Origin: M3 sp964637445
GTDB lineage: Bacteria > Bacteroidota > Bacteroidia > Bacteroidales > Muribaculaceae
Direction: 5' to 3'
Assembly: GCA_964637445.1 (NCBI GenBank)
Contig: CAZWWS010000043.1
Location: 1 to 22,529, forward strand
DNA: 22,529 nucleotides
Shown in pieces: positions 16,300 through 22,529 of this stretch. The notes under the pieces were generated by a model. That model was given only the letters and a program-made list of their open reading frames with translations. It was not told the DNA's origin and did no database searches. Within the stretch, counting starts at the first letter, position 1. Each line of letters opens with the position of its first letter. The position numbers and the translations under genes were made by a program.

Positions 16300-16337
16300 G
16301 ACGAGTCCCCGAGGCGAAACAGCCCCGGGGACTCGTC
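16300..16337 (+). terminator. Hairpin terminator after the BI-1 family gene
   Basis: GACGAGTCCCCG at 16300-16311 pairs perfectly with CGGGGACTCGTC at 16326-16337, and GGC/GCC within the loop (16313-16315, 16322-16324) can extend it. The downstream tract is only modestly T-rich (GGTTTCGACAATTTTG). Strong GC stem and position between genes support termination. Confidence 0.75.
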
Positions 16338-16384
16338 GGTTTCGACAATTTTGTTGTAAAAATTGTTACAATTATGTGATAACC

Positions 16385-16415
16385 TTCGATTATATCCAAA
16401 TCTTAGCTATCTTAG
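16385..16415 (+). promoter_or_regulatory. Near-consensus promoter for the nucleoside kinase gene
   Basis: TTCG at 16385-16388 and TATCTTAG at 16408-16415 have a 19-base spacer. Each element differs from the TTTG / TAnnTTTG consensus by one base. The terminator upstream makes an independent promoter here likely. Confidence 0.5.
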
Positions 16416-16442
16416 CATTGTAATCGTAAAAGTAGAAACATT

Positions 16443-18113
16443 ATGAGCAAGCAACTGAAGATATATTGCAAAAATATCAATGAGTATGTCGACATCGAAG
16501 GCGGAGAGTCGCTTATCGAAATTTTTGAGCGTCTGCGTTCGCGCGTCGATATTACTCCGATATGTGCTCGCGTCAACAATAAAACTGAGGATTTGAACTA
16601 TCCGGTGTTCACTCCAAAGCAGGTGGAATATCTCGACCGAAAGTCGGCTTCGGGCAATCGTGTGTACGTTCGTTCGCTTTGCATGATGCTCTACAAGGCT
16701 GTTGCCGACTTATATCCCGGCACTCGACTTCGCATCGAGCACTCTATCTCGCGCGGATATTATTGTCGTCTGATAGGCGATGTGACGGCCACAGAAGAGG
16801 TTGTGACCGCTCTTCGTGAGCGGATGAGGCAGTTGGTCGATGCCGACATCCCGTTTGAACGAAAGGAGCGTCTGACCACCGATGTGATCGAAATCTTCGA
16901 GAAACAAGGCCTTACCGACAAGGTGCAACTTCTTAAATCGACTCACGAACTCTACACGGTGTATTATCGCCTTGGGGATATATGCGACAGCTATTATGGC
17001 AACCTTGCGCCATCGACCGGTGCGCTTTGCGTGTTTGATTTGCAGCCTTACAAAGAGGGCTTTTTGCTCCTTGGCACGGATAGTGACGACGACTCTGTGG
17101 CGGCAAAACCTATTGCGCAAGAGAAGATGTATGGTGCGTTTACCGATTACCTCGAATTCAACAAGATAATCGGAGTGAGCAACGTGGGTGAATTGAACGA
17201 AGAGGTGAAAAGCGGCAATAGCGAAATGCTTATCAACGTAGCCGAAGCGCTTCACGATAAGAAGCTTGCTCGAATATCAGACGAAATCACACGCCGATAC
17301 CACGAGGGTGGGGCGCGCGTGGTGTTGCTTGCCGGGCCGTCGTCGTCGGGAAAGACCACCACGACAAAGCGTCTGGCCATACAGTTGATGACCAATCACC
17401 TGATACCGCAGATGATTTCTCTCGACGATTATTTTGTGAATCGCGTCGACACTCCGCTCGATGAGGATGGAGAGTATGACTACGAGTCGCTATATGCACT
17501 TGATTTGGCTACGTTCAATCGCGATTTGAATGCTCTCATTGCCGGCGAAGAGGTGGAGCTTCCGACCTACAACTTTGAGCTTGGATGTCGCCAATATCGT
17601 GGCAATAAGCTCAAGTTGGGGCCTAATTCGGTGCTTCTGCTTGAAGGCATACATGGGTTGAATCCGGAATTGACGGCCTCGATAGCTCCCGAAATGAAAT
17701 TTTCTGTCTACGTGTCGGCTTTGACTACGCTGTCGATCGACGACCATAACTGGGTGCCTACGACCGACAATCGATTGCTCCGTCGCATAGTTCGCGATTA
17801 TAAATATCGTGGCATGTCGGCTGCCGATACCATACGACGCTGGCCGAGTGTGCGCAGGGGAGAGGAAAAGTGGATTTTTCCTTATCAAGAAAACGCCGAT
17901 GCAATGTTCAATTCGTCGTTGCTCTTCGAGCTTGGGGTGATAAAAGAACTTGGCGAAGAGGTGCTTAAAACTGTGCCTCACGACATTCCCGAATATGGCG
18001 AAGCATTCCGCTTGCGCTCGTTTTTAAGCTATTTCACATCTATTGATGATAAAAACATCCCGTCGACCTCGCTCTTGCGCGAATTTCTCGGAGGCAGCTC
18101 TTTCCGCTATTAA
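16443..18113 (+). CDS. Uridine kinase-like nucleoside kinase with TGS-type N-terminus
   Basis: The 556-residue product is a fusion. Residues 1-75 resemble a TGS (ubiquitin-like) domain. Residues about 75-240 resemble the second additional domain of threonyl-tRNA synthetase (note HSISRGYYCRL at 100-110). Residues about 285-556 form a phosphoribulokinase/uridine kinase P-loop domain with Walker A GPSSSGKT at 298-305, ISLDDYFVNR at 325-334 and LLEGIHGLNP further on. Proteins with this architecture are annotated as nucleoside or uridine kinases in Bacteroidota and Firmicutes. They are presumed to phosphorylate a nucleoside with ATP or GTP, but the true substrate and the purpose of the tRNA-synthetase-like half are not established as far as I know. 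It is preceded by its own promoter and ends convergently against rnhB with overlapping stop codons. Confidence 0.88.
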   Translation: MSKQLKIYCKNINEYVDIEGGESLIEIFERLRSRVDITPICARVNNKTEDLNYPVFTPKQVEYLDRKSASGNRVYVRSLCMMLYKAVADLYPGTRLRIEHSISRGYYCRLIGDVTATEEVVTALRERMRQLVDADIPFERKERLTTDVIEIFEKQGLTDKVQLLKSTHELYTVYYRLGDICDSYYGNLAPSTGALCVFDLQPYKEGFLLLGTDSDDDSVAAKPIAQEKMYGAFTDYLEFNKIIGVSNVGELNEEVKSGNSEMLINVAEALHDKKLARISDEITRRYHEGGARVVLLAGPSSSGKTTTTKRLAIQLMTNHLIPQMISLDDYFVNRVDTPLDEDGEYDYESLYALDLATFNRDLNALIAGEEVELPTYNFELGCRQYRGNKLKLGPNSVLLLEGIHGLNPELTASIAPEMKFSVYVSALTTLSIDDHNWVPTTDNRLLRRIVRDYKYRGMSAADTIRRWPSVRRGEEKWIFPYQENADAMFNSSLLFELGVIKELGEEVLKTVPHDIPEYGEAFRLRSFLSYFTSIDDKNIPSTSLLREFLGGSSFRY

Positions 18114-18706
18114 AATAACGTGAGTTGAGGGTCTAACAATCGGAACGACATGCGATGTTCGGGTGTCGGGCCGTATTGAGCTATTGCGTTGCGGTGGGCG
18201 CGGGTAGGGTATCCCTTGTTGATATCCCAGCCATATTGGGGATATTGCTCATGCAGACGGCGCATCTCTTCGTCACGGTGTGTCTTAGCGAGGATGGAGG
18301 CTGCTGCGATATTGCCAAAGCGACCGTCTCCCTTCACAAATGTCTCGTATGGGATGTCGCCGAAAGGAGAAAAGCGGTTACCATCCACTATTATTGCACC
18401 CGGAATCACTTTCAAACCATCGAGCGCTCGATGCATTGCCAGTATCGAAGCGCGTAAAATATTGATTTTATCGATTTCTGCGGCCGTTACGACGCCGACG
18501 GCCCATGAGATGGACTCTGTCTCTATTATGGGACGTAATTTCTCTCTACGGGCTTCTGTGAGCTTTTTAGAGTCGTTCAAGAGAGGATGATGGAAATCGT
18601 CGGGCAATATTACTGCGGCAGCATAGACTGAGCCGGCAAGACAACCGCGTCCCGCTTCGTCGCATCCGGCTTCATAGCGCCCCGATATGTAGCATGTAGG
18701 TAACAT
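18110..18706 (-). CDS. rnhB: Ribonuclease HII
   Basis: The 198-residue product has the RNase HII signatures: YEAGCDEAGRGCLAG at 11-25 with the metal-binding D16 and E17, LNDSKKLTEARRE at 43-55, IIVDGN at 105-110 with D108, and KGDGR with D127 followed by AAASILAKTHRDEEM. The late segment YGWDINKGYPTRAHRNAI is typical of the family's C-terminal region. It cuts RNA in RNA-DNA hybrids and removes misincorporated ribonucleotides from DNA. The gene starts nine bases after the stop of the response regulator, so the two are likely co-transcribed. Its stop codon overlaps that of the convergent kinase gene. The length matches the family and the active site is intact. Confidence 0.96.
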   Translation of the reverse strand: MLPTCYISGRYEAGCDEAGRGCLAGSVYAAAVILPDDFHHPLLNDSKKLTEARREKLRPIIETESISWAVGVVTAAEIDKINILRASILAMHRALDGLKVIPGAIIVDGNRFSPFGDIPYETFVKGDGRFGNIAAASILAKTHRDEEMRRLHEQYPQYGWDINKGYPTRAHRNAIAQYGPTPEHRMSFRLLDPQLTLF

Positions 18707-18715
18707 CTATATTTT

Positions 18716-19411
18716 TTATTCCATAAATCCGTATCCAAAACCTGACCGATTTACCAAACAACGGGCATAGTCACCGAGTTTTTTGCGTATACGCGATATG
18801 TTGACATCTATCGTGCGGTCAGACACTATCACTTGTTCGGGCCATACGGCTTTGAATATTTCGGTGCGACTGAATAGTCGGTTGCGATTGCTCATGAAGT
18901 GAGTCAGAAGTTCGTATTCCGTACGTGTCAGTTTAGTGGCGACGCCGTCGATTGAAGCTGTTCGCTTTTCGAGGTCGAGGGTAAGCCCTTTGTAAATGAG
19001 ACTTTTAGGCAATGATTGCTGTTGCGACAAGCTACGACGATTAAATATAGCTTTCACTCGCGCTGTCAGTTCCCTCATTGAGAATGGCTTGGCGATGTAG
19101 TCGTCGGCACCTGAAACCAATCCTGTAATGACGTCCTCCTCCGAATTTTTCGCTGAGCAAAATATTATGGGTATGTGTGCGGTCGCCGGATTTTGCTTTA
19201 GGATATGTGCCAATTTTATACCGCTCATTTCGCCCATCATTATGTCGAGAATGAATAGGTCAAATTGGCTTAAATCTTCTTTCAAAGCTTCTTCGGCGGA
19301 GGGAACTGTCGACACTTCGTAACCCTCAGTCTCAAGATTAAATTTCAGTAGTTCACAAATAAGTTCTTCGTCATCGACAGCAAGAATCTTGTAGTTTTGG
19401 TACGTATGCAT
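18716..19411 (-). CDS. OmpR/PhoB-type response regulator
   Basis: The 231-residue product has a receiver domain (about 7-125) with the acidic pair D13/D14, the phospho-acceptor D56 in FILDIMMGEMSG, S86 in FCSAKN and K108 in IAKPFS. The C-terminal winged-helix DNA-binding domain (about 133-231) shows LTRTEYELLTHFM and the recognition region SDRTIDVNISRIRKKLG. The Pro often found after the phospho-acceptor (DxxMP) is Gly here. No histidine kinase gene is in the window, so its partner must be encoded elsewhere. It lies between rnhB (nine bases downstream) and a Na/Pi cotransporter gene that ends upstream at its own terminator. A role in phosphate response is therefore conceivable but not shown. 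Confidence 0.93.
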   Translation of the reverse strand: MHTYQNYKILAVDDEELICELLKFNLETEGYEVSTVPSAEEALKEDLSQFDLFILDIMMGEMSGIKLAHILKQNPATAHIPIIFCSAKNSEEDVITGLVSGADDYIAKPFSMRELTARVKAIFNRRSLSQQQSLPKSLIYKGLTLDLEKRTASIDGVATKLTRTEYELLTHFMSNRNRLFSRTEIFKAVWPEQVIVSDRTIDVNISRIRKKLGDYARCLVNRSGFGYGFME

Positions 19412-19435
19412 AAACGCCTTGTGTAAATTCTACTG

Positions 19436-19443
19436 CAAATTTA
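19436..19443 (-). promoter_or_regulatory. Putative -7 box for the response regulator gene
   Basis: The minus strand reads TAAATTTG, an exact TAnnTTTG match, 24 bases upstream of the response regulator ATG. The usual -33 position falls inside the upstream terminator hairpin and shows no TTTG, so the promoter is either weak or activator-dependent. Confidence 0.45.
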
Positions 19444-19453
19444 ATAAGTTAAA

Positions 19454-19483
19454 GAAAATGCCGCCATTGCCGACGGCATTTTC
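19454..19483 (-). terminator. Intrinsic terminator of the Na/Pi cotransporter gene
   Basis: On the minus strand GAAAATGCCG pairs perfectly with CGGCATTTTC around a ten-base loop, and the second arm runs on into TTTAACTT. It stands between the cotransporter stop and the response regulator start, separating the two transcripts. Confidence 0.75.
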
Positions 19484-19520
19484 ATGCTCGATATTACAAG
19501 ATTTTAATATTTTCGACACA

Positions 19521-21344
19521 TCAACTATGGGCGTGATGGCGACTTTGAGTTTTTACAGCGTCAACCACGTTGATGATATAGTCGCCGGTTTTTTCAAGAT
19601 CGGCTATTATATCCATGTAGTAGATACCCGATTGATATTCGTATAGTTTCTCGTTGATGTTCTTTATGTTGGCTGTGCGCACTTGGTTGCGATAGTTGTT
19701 GATCTCGCGCTCTAAGTTGTAGGAGCGAATGATGTCGGGCTCGCTTGCATCTTCTATGTTTTCAAGGAGCAAAAGCATGTTGGTCATCGCCTTTTTCACG
19801 TGAGCAAACATCTTGTCGATGTCCTCATATTGAATATCGGCAAAGTGAGCGCTACCTTCATTCTTGCGGAGTAAAATTTTGCCTACCCCTAAACAGCAGT
19901 CGGCTATGCTTTCGATTTCCGACACGATTGTGAGCATCGACGATATGCGGAGCTTGCCTTCGGCCGATAGCTTGCCTTCAGCGCTGCGGTTAAGGTAGTT
20001 GGCTATTTCTATCTCCATGCGGTCGCTGATGTCCTCATATTTCTGTAGACGAGAGTATAGGTGGCTGAAGTCGTCGCTCTGTTGCTTTGAGTGGACGAGT
20101 GTTTGAGCCATGTCGATCATGCGTGCTACACGTTCGGCATACACATACACCTCTTTCTCTGCTTGTGCAATGTTTAATTCCGATGCGCTGAGTAGTCCGC
20201 GCGAGATATATTTCAATTGGAACTCTTCGTCTTCTTTCTTCTTCGATGGAATTACCCACTCTGTAATCTTCACAAATGTATTTGTGAGCCATATCATTAT
20301 CGATAGGTTTATAAGATTAAACATCGTGTGGAACATCGACAATCCGAACGACAGACTTAATTGCAGCTTGGCCACTGTTGTCACCATTTCATGTCCGGCG
20401 GGAAGCGTACCGGCAATATATTCTCCGTAGGTGGTCGGGTCGGTTGAGTGAACAGTGTCGAGATAGCCGAATAGCTGGTTGGGATCTCCTTGTCCAAACA
20501 CATCGGTAATCCATGTGTTGAGGTTGACAAATGGATAGAAGATACATAGACACCACACTGTACCAAGCACGTTGAAAAGCAAGTGCCCGATTGCGGCTCG
20601 TTTAGCCCCCACGTTTCCGCTCAGCGACGCTATCAATGGAGTGACCGTAGTGCCGATGTTGCTACCAAGCACGAGAGCACAACCGATGTCGAACGTAACC
20701 CATCCCTTACTACACATGATAAGCACGATGGCAAACATTGCCGACGATGATTGGATAATCAACGTCACCACCAATCCCACCATCAAGAATAGCAATATCG
20801 AGCCGAAGCCCATCGAGGCATAATGCTGTAGGAATGAGAATATTTCGGGATTGCTCTTCAAGTCGGGAACGGCTCCGTTGATATACTCCAATCCTAAAAA
20901 CAAGAATGCAAAGCCGAGGATGGTTTCGCCCAGCGATTTATGCTTGCTCTTGCTTGAAAACAACAACGGCACAGCAAAGCCTATCAAGGGTATTGCAAAT
21001 GCCGCTATATTTACCTTAAATCCGAAGAGTGTCAGGATCCACGCCGTAGCCGTAGTGCCTACGTTGGCTCCCATGATTACAGCCATTGACTGTGCCAAGG
21101 TCATCAATCCGGCGTTGACAAAGCTGACTACCATTACGGTCGAGGCCGACGAACTTTGTATCAGAGCTGTGATACTGAAGCCGGTAAATGCTCCCATGAA
21201 GCGGTTACGTGTCATGGCCGACAAGATACTGCGCAAGCGATCGCCTGCGGCTTTTTGGAGACCTTCGCTCATTATCTTCATTCCATAAAGAAATAAGCCG
21301 ACTGCTCCAAGCAAAGTCAAGAAGTCTAAAAAACTGTAATCCAT
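19521..21344 (-). CDS. Na/Pi cotransporter family protein with PhoU-like C-terminal domain
   Basis: The 607-residue product has the duplicated core of the type II Na/phosphate cotransporter family. The first repeat has QSSSAS at 63-68 with GANVGTT at 92-98, and the second has QSSSAM at 198-203 with GSNIGTT at 227-233. About eight to ten membrane segments lie before residue 360. The soluble C-terminal third (about 370-600) is helical and PhoU-like, with paired long helices and conserved acidic segments (IADLEKTGDYI). It should import phosphate with sodium across the inner membrane, the PhoU part probably sensing or tuning activity. A consensus promoter precedes it and an intrinsic terminator follows, so it is a single-gene unit. 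The neighbouring response regulator is OmpR/PhoB-type, but no pst or phoR gene is in view. Confidence 0.93.
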   Translation of the reverse strand: MDYSFLDFLTLLGAVGLFLYGMKIMSEGLQKAAGDRLRSILSAMTRNRFMGAFTGFSITALIQSSSASTVMVVSFVNAGLMTLAQSMAVIMGANVGTTATAWILTLFGFKVNIAAFAIPLIGFAVPLLFSSKSKHKSLGETILGFAFLFLGLEYINGAVPDLKSNPEIFSFLQHYASMGFGSILLFLMVGLVVTLIIQSSSAMFAIVLIMCSKGWVTFDIGCALVLGSNIGTTVTPLIASLSGNVGAKRAAIGHLLFNVLGTVWCLCIFYPFVNLNTWITDVFGQGDPNQLFGYLDTVHSTDPTTYGEYIAGTLPAGHEMVTTVAKLQLSLSFGLSMFHTMFNLINLSIMIWLTNTFVKITEWVIPSKKKEDEEFQLKYISRGLLSASELNIAQAEKEVYVYAERVARMIDMAQTLVHSKQQSDDFSHLYSRLQKYEDISDRMEIEIANYLNRSAEGKLSAEGKLRISSMLTIVSEIESIADCCLGVGKILLRKNEGSAHFADIQYEDIDKMFAHVKKAMTNMLLLLENIEDASEPDIIRSYNLEREINNYRNQVRTANIKNINEKLYEYQSGIYYMDIIADLEKTGDYIINVVDAVKTQSRHHAHS

Positions 21345-21387
21345 AGGATGATGGTGTTTCGAAAAATAATTAATTTGTTTTCGATTG

Positions 21388-21418
21388 CAAAGATAGATTT
21401 TTTCGCGAATATAACAAA
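21388..21418 (-). promoter_or_regulatory. Consensus promoter for the Na/Pi cotransporter gene
   Basis: On the minus strand TTTG (complement at 21415-21418) and TATCTTTG (complement at 21388-21395) are separated by 19 bases, an exact Bacteroidota promoter. The predicted leader is about 35-40 bases. No obvious pho-box-like direct repeat was recognised. Confidence 0.75.
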
Positions 21419-21457
21419 ATCATCACAAAAATGCTAAAATTTTACGGGAGCTTCTTA

Positions 21458-22330
21458 CTATGTAGGGGATGTCGTGTACATCAGGTGTAATAGGGTATTA
21501 CCACTTAGCGAGTAATACATTATGAGCAATGGTATTGATAATAAGATTATTAATAGCACATTCTGCCAAATATAGCCTAACTGGGATTGAGGTGATTTAT
21601 TGGTAATTACATCTGTCTTGCAAATAATATCACCGATGCGTCGTCTATTCAATAAAATTAAAAATGCTTCTATCGGTAACAAGACTAAAAAGAGATTTCT
21701 GCAAAGGGCTCTGATAGGCTTGATAGTAGAATCTGCATAAATGACATTGATGCCCATGATTCGCTTACCCAAACTTGGCATGCCAAAACCATCTTTACAC
21801 AAAAAAGCACATAACGCTATTATCATAAATCCGGCTCCAATCTGCGGAAAGAAATAGCAAAAAACATTTTCCAAAATAGCAGTAACTAATAAAAGCAATC
21901 CATAATCGACCAACCATGCCAACATGCGTTTACTGATAATTTGAGCCATTGTCTTATTTTTGTTATAAAATCGGATTAATGCTATTATTGATATTGTTGG
22001 AAGACCGACTATTGCGAATATTATTAGAGTGATTCCGGCAATAAAAAGAAATGTTCCATCTGAAAAATATTGCAATAAGCCAATAACCAGTATAACGACA
22101 AATTCGGTGCGGAATGATTTTCTGAAAGAACTATGTAATTTATAAACGATAAATTGTTCTATTAAAAATGACGTGCATAGAACAACATTTATTATTACAA
22201 TATCAAGGAAGTATTTTATATGAAAATTGCCGTATCCGGAGTATATGGTCGTAAAATTGCCATATATCCACAATAAAATAATACTTAATGAAATTAACGT
22301 AGGGGTATAGTAATGTTTTATTAGATTCAT
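21458..22330 (-). CDS. RDD family membrane protein
   Basis: The 290-residue product is largely hydrophobic. The first 120 residues hold about four membrane segments with no family I recognise. From residue 128 (MAQIISKRMLAWLVDYGLLL) an RDD domain begins: the Arg-x-x-Ala-x-x-x-Asp pattern that names the family appears as KRMLAWLVDY, followed by GFGMPSLGKRIMGINVI and the C-terminal helix with NRRRIGDIICKTDVI. RDD proteins are inner-membrane proteins of mostly unknown function, a few linked to transport or stress. The gene is clearly more AT-rich than the rest of the window. It starts five bases after the stop of the gene cut by the right edge, so the two form one unit. An AT palindrome (21435-21444) lies beyond its stop, with no convincing terminator stem. 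Confidence 0.85.
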   Translation of the reverse strand: MNLIKHYYTPTLISLSIILLWIYGNFTTIYSGYGNFHIKYFLDIVIINVVLCTSFLIEQFIVYKLHSSFRKSFRTEFVVILVIGLLQYFSDGTFLFIAGITLIIFAIVGLPTISIIALIRFYNKNKTMAQIISKRMLAWLVDYGLLLLVTAILENVFCYFFPQIGAGFMIIALCAFLCKDGFGMPSLGKRIMGINVIYADSTIKPIRALCRNLFLVLLPIEAFLILLNRRRIGDIICKTDVITNKSPQSQLGYIWQNVLLIILLSIPLLIMYYSLSGNTLLHLMYTTSPT

Positions 22331-22335
22331 ACTGA

Positions 22336-22529
22336 TTATCTTTTTATTATTTCATTCCCTGTTTGTTTCTGCAAATATTCTTGATATAGTTTAGTTGGAA
22401 CTATAGACTTAAAAAAATTATATATTGTCATGTATTTATTTAATCCTGTTTCAATTCCAGCACTAATTAAGCTGTTTGCGACAGCCGTTGCGCAATTGTT
22501 GGTGATAATGTTATAATCTTTCTCGCTTT
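22336..22529 (-). CDS. C-terminal fragment of an unrecognised protein (NC motif, possible LRAT/NlpC-like peptidase or amidase)
   Basis: The minus strand has an open frame from the right edge to a TAA whose complement lies at 22336-22338, giving 63 residues. It begins SEKDYNIITNNCATAVANSL and ends with a Lys-rich tail (TGNEIIKR). The YNIITNNC segment, with a Cys after an Asn pair in front of a helix, resembles the catalytic NC motif of papain-like amidase or LRAT/NlpC-type domains and of some DUF4105-like proteins. This is pattern resemblance over few residues, not an assignment. The stop is five bases before the RDD start, so the pair is probably co-transcribed. The AT-rich composition matches the RDD gene and differs from the other genes. 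The N-terminus lies beyond the window. Confidence 0.7.
   Translation of the reverse strand, partial: SEKDYNIITNNCATAVANSLISAGIETGLNKYMTIYNFFKSIVPTKLYQEYLQKQTGNEIIKR

Noticed and set aside
15747..16379. 210-codon frame overlapping the BI-1 family gene on the same strand
   Set aside because: The BI-1 frame has clear membrane helices and family motifs. The alternative frame has odd Cys/Arg-rich content, runs through the terminator hairpin, and has no family resemblance.
16710..17255. 181-codon antisense frame inside the nucleoside kinase gene
   Set aside because: Shadow of the kinase reading frame, with no domain, promoter or start context.
17490..17981. 163-codon antisense frame inside the nucleoside kinase gene
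   Set aside because: Shadow frame antisense to the conserved kinase domain.
21435..21444. TAAAATTTTA palindrome after the RDD gene as a terminator
   Set aside because: It is a self-complementary AT run with no loop or GC stem, so it cannot form a convincing intrinsic terminator.
1..22529. CRISPR array, tRNA or rRNA genes, insertion sequences, phage genes
   Set aside because: I read the gaps and both strands and found no spaced direct repeats, no tRNA-like cloverleaf and no transposase or integrase motifs.

Overview
The window looks like chromosomal DNA of a gut-type Bacteroidales bacterium, possibly Muribaculaceae or a relative. The family placement is an inference. The evidence is Bacteroidota promoters of the TTTG / TAnnTTTG type in front of several genes, few recognisable Shine-Dalgarno sites, a DUF4254 gene beside a family 9 glycosyltransferase, a nucleoside kinase with a TGS-like N-terminus, and secreted glycoside hydrolases, one with a C-terminal domain resembling a type IX secretion sorting signal. 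Most of the window has moderate GC and ordinary codon use. The right end, from about 21420, is visibly AT-rich.

Layout. Bases 1-219 (-) hold the N-terminus of a secreted protein of unknown function. A 323-base gap with a cluster of alternating inverted repeats follows. Then come a secreted endonuclease/exonuclease/phosphatase-fold protein and a secreted GH35 beta-galactosidase in tandem (543-3883, +). A consensus promoter starts a five-gene run (3965-9490, +): DUF4254 protein, family 9 glycosyltransferase, ruvB, a polysaccharide flippase and a family 4 glycosyltransferase. It ends at a strong hairpin that also serves the convergent secreted GH13 alpha-amylase (9567-11801, -). From a divergent promoter region run a radical SAM protein and an LD-carboxypeptidase, followed by argS, a Bax inhibitor-1 family membrane protein, a terminator, and a uridine kinase-like protein (to 18113, +). 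On the minus strand follow rnhB, an OmpR-type response regulator, a Na/Pi cotransporter with a PhoU-like tail, an RDD membrane protein, and the C-terminus of one more gene cut by the window edge.

Functional themes. Secreted polysaccharide degradation is represented by GH35 and by GH13 with starch-binding-like modules. Cell-envelope glycan building is represented by GT9, flippase, GT4 and perhaps DUF4254, and murein peptide trimming by the LD-carboxypeptidase. The rest is housekeeping (ruvB, argS, rnhB, nucleoside kinase) and phosphate uptake. I found no CRISPR array, tRNA, rRNA, insertion sequence or phage module. No complete new system stands out. The best leads are the inverted-repeat cluster at 361-430, the DUF4254/glycosyltransferase run with ruvB inside it, the palindrome in the amylase leader, and the AT-rich two-gene unit at the right edge.
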